Made by a program: the position numbers and the translations under genes
Part shown: one piece after another, positions 29,391-39,154 of the stretch
Layout: every line of letters begins with the position of its first letter
Position numbering within the stretch: position 1 is the first letter of the stretch
Notes under the pieces: generated by a model
What the model was told of the DNA's origin: nothing
Databases searched by the model: none
What the model saw: the letters and a program-made list of their open reading frames with translations, nothing else
Source of the DNA: Scytonema millei VB511283
GTDB taxonomy: Bacteria > Cyanobacteriota > Cyanobacteriia > Cyanobacteriales > Chroococcidiopsidaceae
Direction of reading: 5' to 3'
NCBI RefSeq assembly: GCF_000817735.3
Contig: NZ_JTJC03000001.1
Coordinates: 939,710 to 1,003,709 of the forward strand
DNA length: 64,000 nucleotides

Positions 29391-29404
29391 ATCGCTGCTA
29401 TCTA

Positions 29405-30328
29405 TCAATGCCTGCCTCCGTTCTGGTTCGACTTTAGGGATGCATCGCGATCGCTACTATAGGCTTGATAGGCGTGGTAAAACCATTCAAAAAATTCATT
29501 TAACTCTTGCTGTTGAATTTTAACCTGACCCGCATCTGAGGTCTGCATGAATTCTTCTAGCAAAGCTTTGGTTGCGTGCAAGCAAAGGTGGCTGGCATCC
29601 CGTAACTGACGAAAATCAATCTTCTGCGAGTCCGACGCTGGCAAGCCATGCGGAGCAGAATTGAGATAATTCAGTTGCACGTCCAATAAACTAGCCGGCG
29701 TAATTTTTTGTGCTATGCGCTGTGCTGGATTGCTGAGAAAATTCAATCCTAATAATCTAGCGCGCTTAGCAGTTGTATTGGCTGTCTCCATACCCCACGT
29801 CTCTGCCGCTAAGTTTGTCAGCGTTCGATCGGCTGCTGGCTGTTTTTGTTCGGAAATAAAAGCTTTCAGGCGATCGCGCAACACGAGCAGATCTAAATTC
29901 TGGGGGAGGTGCAGTAATTGCGTTTCAACTTCTTGCAGCAGCAGGCGAGCCTGGTAGACAGAGGCAGCAATATAATCGGTAAAAGTTTCTCGCTCGGCAG
30001 TTTCTAATAAATAAGTCAGCGTCACTGCCGTATCCCATAACTCTTCTACCAGAAATTGGCTGCCAGTGTCATCGTCATGAATTTCTAGTAAAACGTAAGA
30101 GTTGTAACTGCGAATCAGCTTAGAAAACAAACCGACTACAGCTAAAGTGTAAGGTTCGTCTGAATTGACAACTAATGCAATTGCAGACTGAATTTCTTGC
30201 AGGTAGCTATGTAAAGTGCGAGCGGCATGGAGAAAAGCATGACTGAAGGCAGGCTCGGTCTTATCGAGTAAGTGGACGAGTGGTAACGTAATTCTCCGAT
30301 CTAGCTTATGGGGTAAGTTTTGCTGCAT
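29405..30328 (-). CDS. Hypothetical all-helical protein
   Basis: A 307-residue, mostly helical soluble protein without signal peptide. The sequence has long amphipathic helices (AFLHAARTLHSYLQEIQSAI, LYHAYQAYSSD-like C-terminal helix) and resembles cyanobacterial proteins of unknown function in the DUF5677-like style, but the assignment is not firm. The ATG at 30328 is the first good start. It ends 15 bp from the convergent Cys-rich gene. Confidence 0.65.
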   Translation of the reverse strand: MQQNLPHKLDRRITLPLVHLLDKTEPAFSHAFLHAARTLHSYLQEIQSAIALVVNSDEPYTLAVVGLFSKLIRSYNSYVLLEIHDDDTGSQFLVEELWDTAVTLTYLLETAERETFTDYIAASVYQARLLLQEVETQLLHLPQNLDLLVLRDRLKAFISEQKQPAADRTLTNLAAETWGMETANTTAKRARLLGLNFLSNPAQRIAQKITPASLLDVQLNYLNSAPHGLPASDSQKIDFRQLRDASHLCLHATKALLEEFMQTSDAGQVKIQQQELNEFFEWFYHAYQAYSSDRDASLKSNQNGGRH

Positions 30329-30935
30329 CTATCCTCTGTCCGCAAAATAGCTCTTTACCTTCTAGCGATACGCACTTTCCTATTGATAAATTGACAATTC
30401 AAGTCCGTAAATCCTAAACTAAGCGCTGCGTATCTGTCAATCAAAACTTTGAGACTGGCATGGAATTCACTCATTCAAGGAAGAGTTTTCACCTCACCTT
30501 CGGTTGAGAGGCTGTCCTCCCAGTGCATCGCTCGATACTAGATCGAGAATATTTTCTAACCTCATCCCTATAAATCTGAAAGAGTGCTAGCCTCTGATGA
30601 TAACACGCTCAGTGCTAGCTTATATCCTGCCACTCCTTGGAAAATTTAATTCAATTCGTGCATTAGCGACAATTTTTGCCAAAAAGTCTATTCTCAAAAA
30701 TACTGCTTTATTCAGTATTCTTGAACGAATCCCAAACAGAAATTGCAGTTCATTCAATCTTGCTCTCGATCGCGTTACAAGATAGCACTTATATATAAAT
30801 CTTTCTTCAGTGATAAGCATTTAGTTATAAGTACTATTATGGGTTTACTTCAATATGGCTATATTTTGTTGGTATGACAAATCGCGATCGCTAATCGCAG
30901 GCGATCGCATGACAGCGAGTAGTTGATGATTCAAC
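30329..30935. other. Gene-free stretch of 607 bp
   Basis: Only short random frames are seen here, including a 62-codon one at 30597-30785 with no ribosome site or known motif. It likely holds the promoters of the flanking divergent genes. Confidence 0.5.
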
Positions 30936-31250
30936 TTGACATTTAAATGTTTGGATGCAGACTGGCAAGAGTACGACGAACTTTCACAGGGTAAATCTAC
31001 AATTTTTATCCACCACCTTTTACCCATATGGCAGCTTGTGTCTACAAAAAAGAAACAATGGATTACCTTTAAAGTTTCGGAGTTAGAAATGCAAGCCCTC
31101 GAAGCTTATTGTCAACAAACTCAACGCACAAAAACGGATGTTTTAAGAGATTTGATTCGAGGTTTACCAACCTATACTAACTCGCGTTCCGCAACCAGAG
31201 GCTTTAATCTCAACCAACCTCCCCACCCTGAAGAAGAACCCAATTTCTAA
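30936..31250 (+). CDS. Ribbon-helix-helix-like small protein (copy 1)
   Basis: The core KKKQWITFKVSELEMQALEAYCQQTQRTKTDVLRDLIRGLPTY closely matches the next small gene and looks like a CopG/Arc-type DNA-binding fold: a beta strand, then two helices. Similarity to copy 2 starts near codon 30993, but no ATG or GTG lies there. The possible starts are a TTG at 30936 or a GTG at 31038 that cuts off part of the shared region. The start is thus uncertain, or the original ATG has been lost. The C-terminus (RGFNLNQPPHPEEEPNF) is proline rich. Confidence 0.6.
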   Translation: MTFKCLDADWQEYDELSQGKSTIFIHHLLPIWQLVSTKKKQWITFKVSELEMQALEAYCQQTQRTKTDVLRDLIRGLPTYTNSRSATRGFNLNQPPHPEEEPNF

Positions 31251-31279
31251 AATTGAATATTAGGAAAACTATCATCAAG

Positions 31280-31315
31280 ATTTTGCTCGCTTGCCAGGGC
31301 AAAATTTTTGTTTTT
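31280..31315 (+). terminator. Weak intrinsic terminator between the two small genes
   Basis: ATTTTGC (31280-31286) pairs with GCAAAAT (31299-31305) over a 12-nt loop, followed by TTTTGTTTTT. Confidence 0.5.
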
Positions 31316-31407
31316 AGGGGTTTTTTGTGGTTAACCCTCGTAGTGTCCAGGGGTATTATTGAGTTCAGCAAAGGAATTGAAGCTACCACTTAACTTTACC
31401 GTGACAA

Positions 31408-31614
31408 ATGAAACCCATTTCTATCGAACAGCTCATATTGACTCAAAATCGACAATATACTCGCCAGAAACAATGGATTACCCTCAAAGTTTCTGAACTA
31501 GAAATGCAAGCCCTTGAGACTTATTGCCAGCAGGCTCAAAGAAGTAAAACAAACGTACTGCGAGAAACAATTAGGCAATTACCAACCTACAGCAGTTTTT
31601 CGCCAAATTCATAG
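31408..31614 (+). CDS. Ribbon-helix-helix-like small protein (copy 2)
   Basis: A 68-residue paralogue of the preceding gene with an intact ATG (MKPISIEQLILTQNRQY...). Its ITLKVSELEMQALETYCQQ and SKTNVLRETIRQLPTY segments fit a strand-helix-helix DNA-binding protein. Proteins like this often act as autoregulators or as antitoxins, but no toxin gene is next to it. It lies just upstream of the polysaccharide locus and could regulate it; that is only a positional argument. Confidence 0.65.
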   Translation: MKPISIEQLILTQNRQYTRQKQWITLKVSELEMQALETYCQQAQRSKTNVLRETIRQLPTYSSFSPNS

Positions 31615-31810
31615 CTAATCGCTATTAGTTCTAGTTCAAATTTTAGTCAAGGGTGTGTTGAGACATATGGTTGAGACATATTTGTAACTTGAAAAATATC
31701 TGCTGACATTAAAACAGAAGATATCAGAGTGCAGGTAGGCTTGGGACAAGAGTGTAATTAATCTCACCCGACAAATTTGCTCTTCAACTTTATTAGTCGA
31801 TCTATTTACC

Positions 31811-31999
31811 AAACAGGGAGTAGGGAGCAGGGGCGTACAAAAAACTTTAGTTGTGGGTTTAAAGCCCACTTAAACACGAATAATTATGCCCTTGATTGCT
31901 TGCAAAGAAACATAATCAGTCCTGATTTCAATCCTATGCATTCATGCATAGGTTCCCTACTCCCTGCTCCCTACTCCCTACTCCCTACTCCCTGTGTTT
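31811..31999. mobile_element. Possible miniature inverted-repeat element
   Basis: AAACAGGGAGTAGGGAGCAGG on the left is mirrored by CCCTACTCCCTGTGTTT on the right, with two extra bases. Between them lie two further hairpins: GTGGG/CCCAC (about 31853-31869) and the perfect CCTATGCAT/ATGCATAGG (31933-31952). It contains no coding capacity. The right arm has been extended by CTACTCC heptamers. Confidence 0.5.
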
Positions 32000-32055
32000 A
32001 GTCAAGCATTGATACTTTTGTTACTTCCACTACCAAACTAGAACGAGATTCAAGT

Positions 32056-34125
32056 ATGAAACAGATATTCAGTATTGCCCGCAAGCACTGGTTGCCACTG
32101 CTGGGATTTAACAGTGCCGTGCTTGCTGCCACAATTTATGCAGCTTTCTATGCCAGCACGAGCATTCCCCCAGTCTGGACAGCTAATGCCAAGTTAAATC
32201 TTCCCCAAACAGGCGGTTTAAGTGCGAATCTCGGTCCTTTAGGTAGCACTCAAACCACGGCGCTCAACTTTAAAGATGTCAGCCCTCTGGACGTGCAGTT
32301 AGCGATTTTAACTAGCGATGCCGTGATGAAGCGCGTGCAGGCAGTCGATCCCGAAAAAAGCTTGTACTCGAAGGTGAGTAGCTTCAGCCAGTTATTTGTC
32401 GTCACCCCACAGCCAGCAACAACGCTGATAGAAGTGGAAGCTCAGGGTAGTCGCCCCGATATAGCTTACAAGCGATTGTTTACCTTTCTTGAGGTTTATC
32501 AGCAACGCCTGAACGAACTGCGTCGCAAAGATGCAGAAGTCCGCGTGCAGTATACCCAAGAAGAGCTGGAACAAGCTCGCCTCAATCTCAACCAAGCACA
32601 AGCGAATTTATCGAATTTTCAGCGCTCCACCGGACTAGTCAACAGTCCCGAACAATCCGGGGGGTTGATTTCAGCAATTAACAATCTCAAAACGACGCAG
32701 GCAACGCTGATCGCACAGGGACAAGCCAATGCCACGCAAGCTCAAGCTGCGGCAGTCAGTCTCGGGATTACGCCCCAACAAGCAATGAATTCTCTGCGTT
32801 TGGGCGAGAACAAAGAGTATCAAGCCACCCGCACTCAACTCTCGCAATTAGAGTCAACTATGGCAGTCACCCGCAGTAAGTATAGAGATGATAGCCCGCA
32901 GGTGCAATCTTTATTACAGCAGCGCCAACAGTTACTCCGCCAACTCAATCAGCAAATTGCTGTGGCAATTCCTGGTGCTAACGCCGCGCAAATAGATACA
33001 ACTCTAGGTAATGGACCTAACGATAGCCGCCTAGAACTGATGGTAGAGTTAATCCGAAATCAGACCCTAGCTCAGGGAACGCAGCAACAAGCGAAGCAAA
33101 TCCAAAAGCAAATCGACAAACTCAATACCGAACTCAACTTCATCACGAAAAATCAAGCACAGTTGTTAGACCTCCAGCGCAAGTACGAGATTGCCGAAGG
33201 CGTATACAAAGGCATTATTGCTCAAAGCGAGCAGTCAAAGACCAATCCTTTTAACGCCTATCCAAACGTGCAAACGCTAAACGAACCCACCATTGACCCC
33301 AGACCATCCATACCTAACTTAAAGCTGATTACCACTGGCGGTATGCTCGCTGCTATTTTCGGCAGCATGGCTCTAATTTTCTTCCTAGAAAATCGCAACC
33401 CATTGCTCAAACCAAAAGACTTACAGCAAGTGGAACTCCCGGTTTTGGGTAGCATTCCCCATCTCAAACAACCCAGCATGGAACGAAATTTAGCAGCCGA
33501 AATCGATATCGAGTTTCAGCGCTTGGCTTCATCTATCTTGATGCTGGAACACCCATGTTTGATGGTGACTAGCGCCACTGCTGGAGAAGGTAAGACCACG
33601 GTGACTCTAGGGCTAGCCCTAGCCTTACTCAACTTTGGCTTTCGAGTGCTGGTAATCGATGGCGATCTGCGCAAGGCAGAAATGAGTCGGCGCTTAGGGA
33701 AACATCGGATCGCCATAGCAGCAAATGCTAATCCTCCAACGCCAGTCTCCATCCATCCTGGTCTTGACTTACTACCAGCGATGTCTATCCCCAAACAGAA
33801 AATTCCTGAATTCTTTGCCCGTGGCAGCTTTGAGCGCAATATCAAAGCCATGCGCGATTCCGGTGGCTACGATTACGTATTAATAGACAGCCCTCCTGTC
33901 GGGCTAGCCAGCGAGACGAATTTAATGAGTGCAGTAGTCTGTAACGTCTTGTTTGTCTTGCGTTCTGGCACGAGCGATCGCTATCCCGTCATGAATAGCT
34001 TGGAACAACTGACGCGGTATAACGCGCGGATTATGGGTCTGGTAGTCAACGGATCGGACTCCCAAACCGCAGTTTACCGCTACGGGTACGGACGACAACG
34101 AGAATTACTAGAAAACGAGGCTTAG
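32056..34125 (+). CDS. Wzc-like polysaccharide copolymerase with tyrosine-kinase domain
   Basis: The 689-residue protein controls chain length and export of exopolysaccharide at the inner membrane. An N-terminal membrane helix (about 14-34) is followed by a long periplasmic region with coiled coil (residues about 160-390), a second membrane helix (about 420-440) and a cytoplasmic BY-kinase domain. The kinase domain has Walker A TSATAGEGKTTVTL, Walker A' VLVIDGDLRKAEMSRR and Walker B YDYVLIDSPPVG. The short C-terminal tail has three tyrosines (VYRYGYGRQ) that could be phosphorylated. It opens the polysaccharide locus and is followed 14 bp later by a Wzy-like polymerase. Confidence 0.93.
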   Translation: MKQIFSIARKHWLPLLGFNSAVLAATIYAAFYASTSIPPVWTANAKLNLPQTGGLSANLGPLGSTQTTALNFKDVSPLDVQLAILTSDAVMKRVQAVDPEKSLYSKVSSFSQLFVVTPQPATTLIEVEAQGSRPDIAYKRLFTFLEVYQQRLNELRRKDAEVRVQYTQEELEQARLNLNQAQANLSNFQRSTGLVNSPEQSGGLISAINNLKTTQATLIAQGQANATQAQAAAVSLGITPQQAMNSLRLGENKEYQATRTQLSQLESTMAVTRSKYRDDSPQVQSLLQQRQQLLRQLNQQIAVAIPGANAAQIDTTLGNGPNDSRLELMVELIRNQTLAQGTQQQAKQIQKQIDKLNTELNFITKNQAQLLDLQRKYEIAEGVYKGIIAQSEQSKTNPFNAYPNVQTLNEPTIDPRPSIPNLKLITTGGMLAAIFGSMALIFFLENRNPLLKPKDLQQVELPVLGSIPHLKQPSMERNLAAEIDIEFQRLASSILMLEHPCLMVTSATAGEGKTTVTLGLALALLNFGFRVLVIDGDLRKAEMSRRLGKHRIAIAANANPPTPVSIHPGLDLLPAMSIPKQKIPEFFARGSFERNIKAMRDSGGYDYVLIDSPPVGLASETNLMSAVVCNVLFVLRSGTSDRYPVMNSLEQLTRYNARIMGLVVNGSDSQTAVYRYGYGRQRELLENEA

Positions 34126-34139
34126 GCGTTGCGGAGATC

Positions 34140-35498
34140 ATGACTCAGCTGTACAGACCTAAATCTACAGTCACAACAACGGCATCAGCATCAGACCGCC
34201 AGCTGTTTTTCTGGGGTTGGATGCGGTGGGGAGCTTTAACAGCAGGAGAACGTTTTGTCTGTGCCTTTATCATTCTCATACCGGTTCTATGGGTGATGGG
34301 CATCTACAAGTACATGACATCTCTCCTGCTCGTATGCATTGCTGTTTATGAATGGTGGAAGCATGGAGAAATACGTCTCAAGCCCCCGATTACGGCAGTC
34401 GTTGCCGTGTTTATCTTCTGCATCTATCGAATAGCCCAAATGCTGATCAATTATGATGCTCCCAACAAAGGCAGCATATCCGGTCTCCTGATGACATGGT
34501 TTAGCTACGCATTGTTGCTCTGGTACATTCAAAGCAATAACGTGAGATTGCGCTTAGAAGCGATCGCCTGGGCTTGTACGGTCAGCATAGTGCAAATGCT
34601 CGGGTTTTGGTTGTTGCTCCAATACGTCTTGCCGATCGGGCTTTTCCAGCCTCCTAGCATACCTAACTTGTTTGGGTTGGTCACGGGTAAAGCAGCAGGA
34701 GAAAACCTCTTAGCTCCCTACCAGGGCGATATATCGGGGTACTATCGTCCGAGCTTATTTTTTGTCTCCGCCCAACTTTTTGCTTTGATTGTAGGATGTA
34801 TTGGCTTAATTGCCTTGGAAATCAAAAATCGGATTTGGTCGCTACTGGTACTTTTAGGCAGCGTTTTCCTCATCGTTATCAGTCTGAGTCGGGGTATATG
34901 GATAGCTTTTCCAATCGCTGTTTGGTTTCGCTACCTCTTTAGCGCCTACAGTCAACCACGGAATCGTCTCATCTTGTTTGCGGTGATGGCTGTAGCCAGT
35001 TTCACCGTATTGTCAATTGCGCCATTCACCCACTTTTTAGTCAGTAGCTATACAGACATCACCGCCCACGTTTCTCAGTTTCGGGCATCATCCACTGAAT
35101 GGCGTGCCGAGATTTACAGACAGACTTGGGAGGCATTTCTAGAACAGCCGATCTGGGGTCAAATCGGCAAGGGGCAGCCCGTCAGTATGGCTGGCGGCGA
35201 GGCAAACGTCGTCGGCTCCCACAGCGTCATTTTAGGCAACCTGTTGTATGGCAACGGCATAGTCGGTACGGGAATTTTTGCAGTTTTCTGGATATCTTTA
35301 TTTGCGTGGTTGTACAAGACCCGCTCGGGAAGACCCCTCACAGTTTTTTGCGTGATGATCATGTTTACCCTTGCCGCTGCTACGTTAGGAGCAATGTGGT
35401 TTTCACCTTTTCCAGCGTTGGCTCTGTTGCTATGCATTGCCATTCGGCAACCTAAACTCAAACCTGCTGGAGAGGTGAGATCGTGGCTAAGCTCTTAG
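34140..35498 (+). CDS. O-antigen ligase/Wzy-like polysaccharide polymerase
   Basis: The 452-residue protein is an integral membrane protein with about ten to twelve helices. It shows the Wzy_C/WaaL signature LIVISLSRGIWIAFPIAVWF and a large external loop after it (QFRASSTEWRAEIYRQTWEAF). Such proteins join oligosaccharide repeat units to polymer at the periplasmic face. GCGGAG upstream serves as ribosome site. The start of the next gene lies inside its last codons, so translation is coupled. Its partner for chain length is the Wzc-like protein just upstream. Confidence 0.88.
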   Translation: MTQLYRPKSTVTTTASASDRQLFFWGWMRWGALTAGERFVCAFIILIPVLWVMGIYKYMTSLLLVCIAVYEWWKHGEIRLKPPITAVVAVFIFCIYRIAQMLINYDAPNKGSISGLLMTWFSYALLLWYIQSNNVRLRLEAIAWACTVSIVQMLGFWLLLQYVLPIGLFQPPSIPNLFGLVTGKAAGENLLAPYQGDISGYYRPSLFFVSAQLFALIVGCIGLIALEIKNRIWSLLVLLGSVFLIVISLSRGIWIAFPIAVWFRYLFSAYSQPRNRLILFAVMAVASFTVLSIAPFTHFLVSSYTDITAHVSQFRASSTEWRAEIYRQTWEAFLEQPIWGQIGKGQPVSMAGGEANVVGSHSVILGNLLYGNGIVGTGIFAVFWISLFAWLYKTRSGRPLTVFCVMIMFTLAAATLGAMWFSPFPALALLLCIAIRQPKLKPAGEVRSWLSS

Positions 35499-36691
35499 TT
35501 CTACCAGGATGTCAAAATACCTTAGGGGGTACGACAGTTTCCCTGTCTTTAATGCTCGAGGGGTTTGAACAATGTGGCATCTCCGAGCAGTTATGCGTCC
35601 TAGTCAAATCTAACTCTTTGATGGAGCGATATTTGCGGCAAGTCGGTCAAGCATCTTATCTACAAATCATTCAAGAACGGGAGTTTATGAAGCACGCGCT
35701 TCATTGGGTGAGCCAGCAGCCCAAAGATTATCCCCTGTTACTGGAAAACTGTGTCGTGCGTAAGATTTTGCCGAGCTTGATCCTGGCTGCACCTGCATTG
35801 CGTTTGAGCGGTCGTCCGGTTTACCATGTCTTCCGCGACCAAACCCGATCGCCTAATCTGCTGGGTAATTTGGCTAGAAAGATCGCTTTTGCCTGCCTCT
35901 CCCCCCGCGCCATCTGTAATTCACGCTTCACGGCTGCGCACGTGAAGAATTTAGTGTCCGAGATTCAAGACATTCTTTATCCGCCAATCGATCCACAGCG
36001 GTTTAACGACAGCCCCGCGACTGGCTCGCCGCCAGCAAATTTACAGCCCATCCTCAATTCGGGAGCGCGGCTGATGCTGACACCTTCGCGGATTACCGCA
36101 CCCGAACAGGTGAATGACAAAAATCTGCGATCGCTGCCGCTGGTCTTGGCTCAGCTCAAAACTCTCGGTCACAACTACCACGGAGTTGTCATTGGCGAGG
36201 ATGCTTCCCCAGGTCAGTCGTTCACCCGCGCTCTGCTCGATCGCGCCGAAAGCTTAGGAGTGGCAGACCGCTTCACGATTTTACCAGCCACATTTGCGAT
36301 CGAGGACTACTACAAGTATGCCGATGTCGTCGTTACGCTGGCACCGCGAGAGCCTTTTGGTCGCACGGTGGTAGAGGCGATCGCCTGTGGCGTACCAGTC
36401 GTCGGTAGCAATACTGGTGGCATTGGTGAAATTTTACAGAACTTCGCGCCTCAATGGGCTGTCGATCCCAACGATCCCGTCGCTGCGGCTGAGGCGATCG
36501 TGCGCCTGACTGCCGACCTCAATACTCCAACTACGCTCGTTCAGGGCAAACGTTGGGTGGAAACTTACTGTAGTGCCGTGGGATACGCCCGCGCGATCGC
36601 CAGAATTACGGGATTAGTCCCCTTAGATGCAAGCGATCGCTCGCGCTCCGGCGATGAAAATTGTTTTTTAGCCCCAACATCTGGGATATGA
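35483..36691 (+). CDS. Family 4 glycosyltransferase
   Basis: The 402-residue protein is a GT-B fold transferase. It has a Gly-rich acceptor-side loop (LPGCQNTLGGTTVSLSL) and the donor-site EPFGRTVVEAIACGVPVVGSNTGG, where the EX7E-like pair is typical of GT4. It starts with GTG, overlapping the polymerase gene by 16 bp, and its stop overlaps the next ATG as ATGA. It therefore belongs to a tightly coupled operon and probably adds one sugar of the repeat unit on the cytoplasmic side. The donor sugar is unknown. Confidence 0.88.
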   Translation: MAKLLVLPGCQNTLGGTTVSLSLMLEGFEQCGISEQLCVLVKSNSLMERYLRQVGQASYLQIIQEREFMKHALHWVSQQPKDYPLLLENCVVRKILPSLILAAPALRLSGRPVYHVFRDQTRSPNLLGNLARKIAFACLSPRAICNSRFTAAHVKNLVSEIQDILYPPIDPQRFNDSPATGSPPANLQPILNSGARLMLTPSRITAPEQVNDKNLRSLPLVLAQLKTLGHNYHGVVIGEDASPGQSFTRALLDRAESLGVADRFTILPATFAIEDYYKYADVVVTLAPREPFGRTVVEAIACGVPVVGSNTGGIGEILQNFAPQWAVDPNDPVAAAEAIVRLTADLNTPTTLVQGKRWVETYCSAVGYARAIARITGLVPLDASDRSRSGDENCFLAPTSGI

Positions 36692-37722
36692 TCACCGATC
36701 TGCAACGGCAAGAGCGTTCTAGCCAGCTGGAAATATCTCCACTCGTCAGCGTCATCATTAATAACTACAACTACGGACGTTTTGTTGCTAAAGCAATTGA
36801 CAGCGTTTTAGAGCAAACATACAAAAATGTGGAATTAATCGTCGTTGATGATGGTTCTACGGATCATTCGCGGCAAGTTATTGAGTCCTATGGCGATCGC
36901 CTCACAGCGATTTTTCAGGAAAATTCCGGGCAAGGAACGGCATTGAATGCCGGAATTGCCCGAGCTAAAGGCGAAATTATTTGTTTTTTGGATGCCGATG
37001 ACTTCTTTCACCCCGAAAAGATAGCCAGAGTCGTCGCCACGTTTGCAGAGCATCCTGAATGGGTGCAGCTCGGTCACTGCTGGACTTCTGTAGATGCAGA
37101 GGGAGTCCCGATTGGGAGCAGCACTTCTAGTATTCTCAACCAAGGAGATGTCCGCAATTTGTTATTGCAATGGGGAAGATACGCCACAGCAATTACTTCC
37201 GCACTGGCATATCGCCGTACAGTTCTCCAGCAAGTCCTACCGATTCCGACACAACGAACTGAAGCAGCAGATACTTATTTGACGGCAACCGTTCCCTTTT
37301 ATGGCGCAGTGGGTAGTATTAACGAACCACTCATGTTCTATCGCATCCACGGTAAAAATCGACAAGCCCACAGCGGTAACTGGTCGCGGATGCTGCATCA
37401 GCGCGAGTTAACTGCTGCCTACGTCGATCGCGCAGCTGCCACAGTCGGACTCGTCGAGCGCTCTAATCTCCAGCAGGATGTAGACTATCGCAGTTTCAAA
37501 GCCATCGAGCGGGGTAAAGGCAGTTGGATTGAAGCTTTACAAGTTGCGTGGTTGTCCTGGCAAGAAAGTCAGGCAATCGGGCGGAGTATGAAGGATACCC
37601 TCGTCAGGTTGGTGTTTCGTAGTACCTGCGCTCTCTTGCCGCAGCAGGGTATCTTGCTGCTGCGATATGGATTGCGCGGTTACGTGCGTTGGAAATTCTT
37701 GGGTCAAGCACCAAAATCATAA
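36688..37722 (+). CDS. Family 2 glycosyltransferase
   Basis: From the ATG at 36688, which overlaps the preceding stop by four bases, the protein has 344 residues. It is a GT-A enzyme with VSVIINNYNYGRFVAKAIDSVL, the nucleotide-binding VVDDGSTDHS and the metal-binding FLDADDFF motif. The acceptor side is the C-terminal third. It sits in the same operon as the two GT4 genes. A TTG nine codons upstream is in frame but unlikely. The product probably works at the cytoplasmic face of the membrane; the sugar is unknown. Confidence 0.9.
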   Translation: MITDLQRQERSSQLEISPLVSVIINNYNYGRFVAKAIDSVLEQTYKNVELIVVDDGSTDHSRQVIESYGDRLTAIFQENSGQGTALNAGIARAKGEIICFLDADDFFHPEKIARVVATFAEHPEWVQLGHCWTSVDAEGVPIGSSTSSILNQGDVRNLLLQWGRYATAITSALAYRRTVLQQVLPIPTQRTEAADTYLTATVPFYGAVGSINEPLMFYRIHGKNRQAHSGNWSRMLHQRELTAAYVDRAAATVGLVERSNLQQDVDYRSFKAIERGKGSWIEALQVAWLSWQESQAIGRSMKDTLVRLVFRSTCALLPQQGILLLRYGLRGYVRWKFLGQAPKS

Positions 37723-37733
37723 AGCAAACCCCA

Positions 37734-38957
37734 ATGACTACACAAAGTCTTGCTCTAGATGCTGCGTCAGCCAGTCAAGCACCAGATATTTTGATTGTCT
37801 CTCGCGTTTTTCCCCCCGATCCAGGCGGAATTCAAGATTACACCTACAATCGTTGTTTGCAAGACCCCGATCGCGCGATCGTTTTAACCGCCGCTCACCC
37901 AGGAGACAAGGAATTCGATCGCCTGCAACCATTTCCAGTCCATCGTTGGCTAGTCCCTGGATTTCTCCACACTTTTTTCGATCGCACTGGTTGGTTGGGT
38001 GGTGTCCTCAAGCAACTACTCTACGCGATCGAGTCGTTTATTGTTGCCCTCTTACTCTATCGTCGCTATCGCTATCGATATATTGAATGGTTTCACGGCT
38101 TCGATTTTCCCGTATTGTTACTGCTGAGTTATTTGCTCCCGATCCGGTTTTTTATCTATTTACATGGAAACGATCTGCTCTGTCCTTTGAGCAATTCCAT
38201 TTTTCAGGCTTTATTCCAGCACACGCTCCAGCGAGCGCAGGGTATTGTTTGCAATAGTCGTTTTACCCAAGACTTCTTAAAAGAACGCTGTCAGTTTAAT
38301 ACGCCTACATATATTATCAATCCCGCGATCGGAGTTGAGAAGTTTGGCAATCTCGACCGCATTCCCAACCTCCGCACGGAGCTACGCGCTCAGCACGGCA
38401 TTCCTGAGACAGCGGTCGTCCTTCTCTCAGTAGGACGGCTGGTTCGTCGTAAGGGATTCGATCGCGCGATCGAGAATTTGCCTGCACTGGTGGCTGAAGG
38501 CATCGATGTCTATTATTTCATCTGCGGTCGAGGTCCGATGGAGTCCGAGCTGAAATCCCTCGCGACCCGATTGGGTGTGGATCGCCGCGTGTTCTTCACT
38601 GGATACGTTCCTGACGATCGATTGGCTAGTTACTATGCAGCCTGCGATTTATTTATCATGCCAACCTTTTTTGATGCCGCAGCCAAGAGTATCGAAGGTT
38701 TTGGGATTGTTTACCTCGAAGCTGGGTACTTTGCCAAACCCGTCATCGCGGCGCGGCTGGGTGGAGTAACAGATGCAGTGCGCCACGAAGAAAATGGTTT
38801 GCTAGTAGACCCCAATTTTCCCACAGAACTCGCCAATGCTCTACTGCGTTTGTGTCAAGACCGACAGTTACGCGAACGGCTTGGTAGCAGGGGCAAGGAA
38901 TTAGCAGAACGCAAACCTCTGCACCGATCGGTTTACCTACAGGAGATCCGCACCTGA
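37734..38957 (+). CDS. Family 4 glycosyltransferase
   Basis: From the ATG at 37734 the protein has 407 residues. N-terminal SRVFPPDPGGIQDYTYN and C-terminal EGFGIVYLEAGYFAKPVIAARLGGVTDAV identify a GT4 (PimB/WcaL-like) transferase. The middle has the LLSVGRLVRRKGFD strand. It follows the GT2 gene by 11 bp and ends the first operon; a C-run/G-run repeat begins 8 bp after its stop. Fifteen further codons upstream in frame overlap the GT2 gene but lack support. Confidence 0.88.
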   Translation: MTTQSLALDAASASQAPDILIVSRVFPPDPGGIQDYTYNRCLQDPDRAIVLTAAHPGDKEFDRLQPFPVHRWLVPGFLHTFFDRTGWLGGVLKQLLYAIESFIVALLLYRRYRYRYIEWFHGFDFPVLLLLSYLLPIRFFIYLHGNDLLCPLSNSIFQALFQHTLQRAQGIVCNSRFTQDFLKERCQFNTPTYIINPAIGVEKFGNLDRIPNLRTELRAQHGIPETAVVLLSVGRLVRRKGFDRAIENLPALVAEGIDVYYFICGRGPMESELKSLATRLGVDRRVFFTGYVPDDRLASYYAACDLFIMPTFFDAAAKSIEGFGIVYLEAGYFAKPVIAARLGGVTDAVRHEENGLLVDPNFPTELANALLRLCQDRQLRERLGSRGKELAERKPLHRSVYLQEIRT

Positions 38958-38965
38958 AGCTAGAG

Positions 38966-39033
38966 ATCTCGATCCCCCCTAGCCCCCAGCAAAGGGGGAA
39001 CAAAGCCCCCTTAATAAGGGGGTTGGGGGGATT
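38966..39033. repeat. C-run/G-run element
   Basis: GATCCCCCCTAGCCCCC and CCCCCTTAATAAGGGGGTTGGGGGG can fold into a compound hairpin. It lies between two glycosyltransferase genes and is followed by CCAGCCA/TCACCAC short repeats to about 39130. Confidence 0.85.
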
Positions 39034-39154
39034 TCTTCTGCCTAACTTCTAACATCAACCAATCGACTGACAATCAAAATTTTTCACTCACCACCAGCCA
39101 CTCACCACCAGTCACCAGCCACCAGCCTCTCCTCACACACCGGAGTTCAACGCC

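Noticed and set aside
30597-30785. 62-codon rightward frame between the helical protein and the small DNA-binding genes
   Set aside because: No ribosome site, no motif, and composition typical of non-coding A+T-rich DNA.
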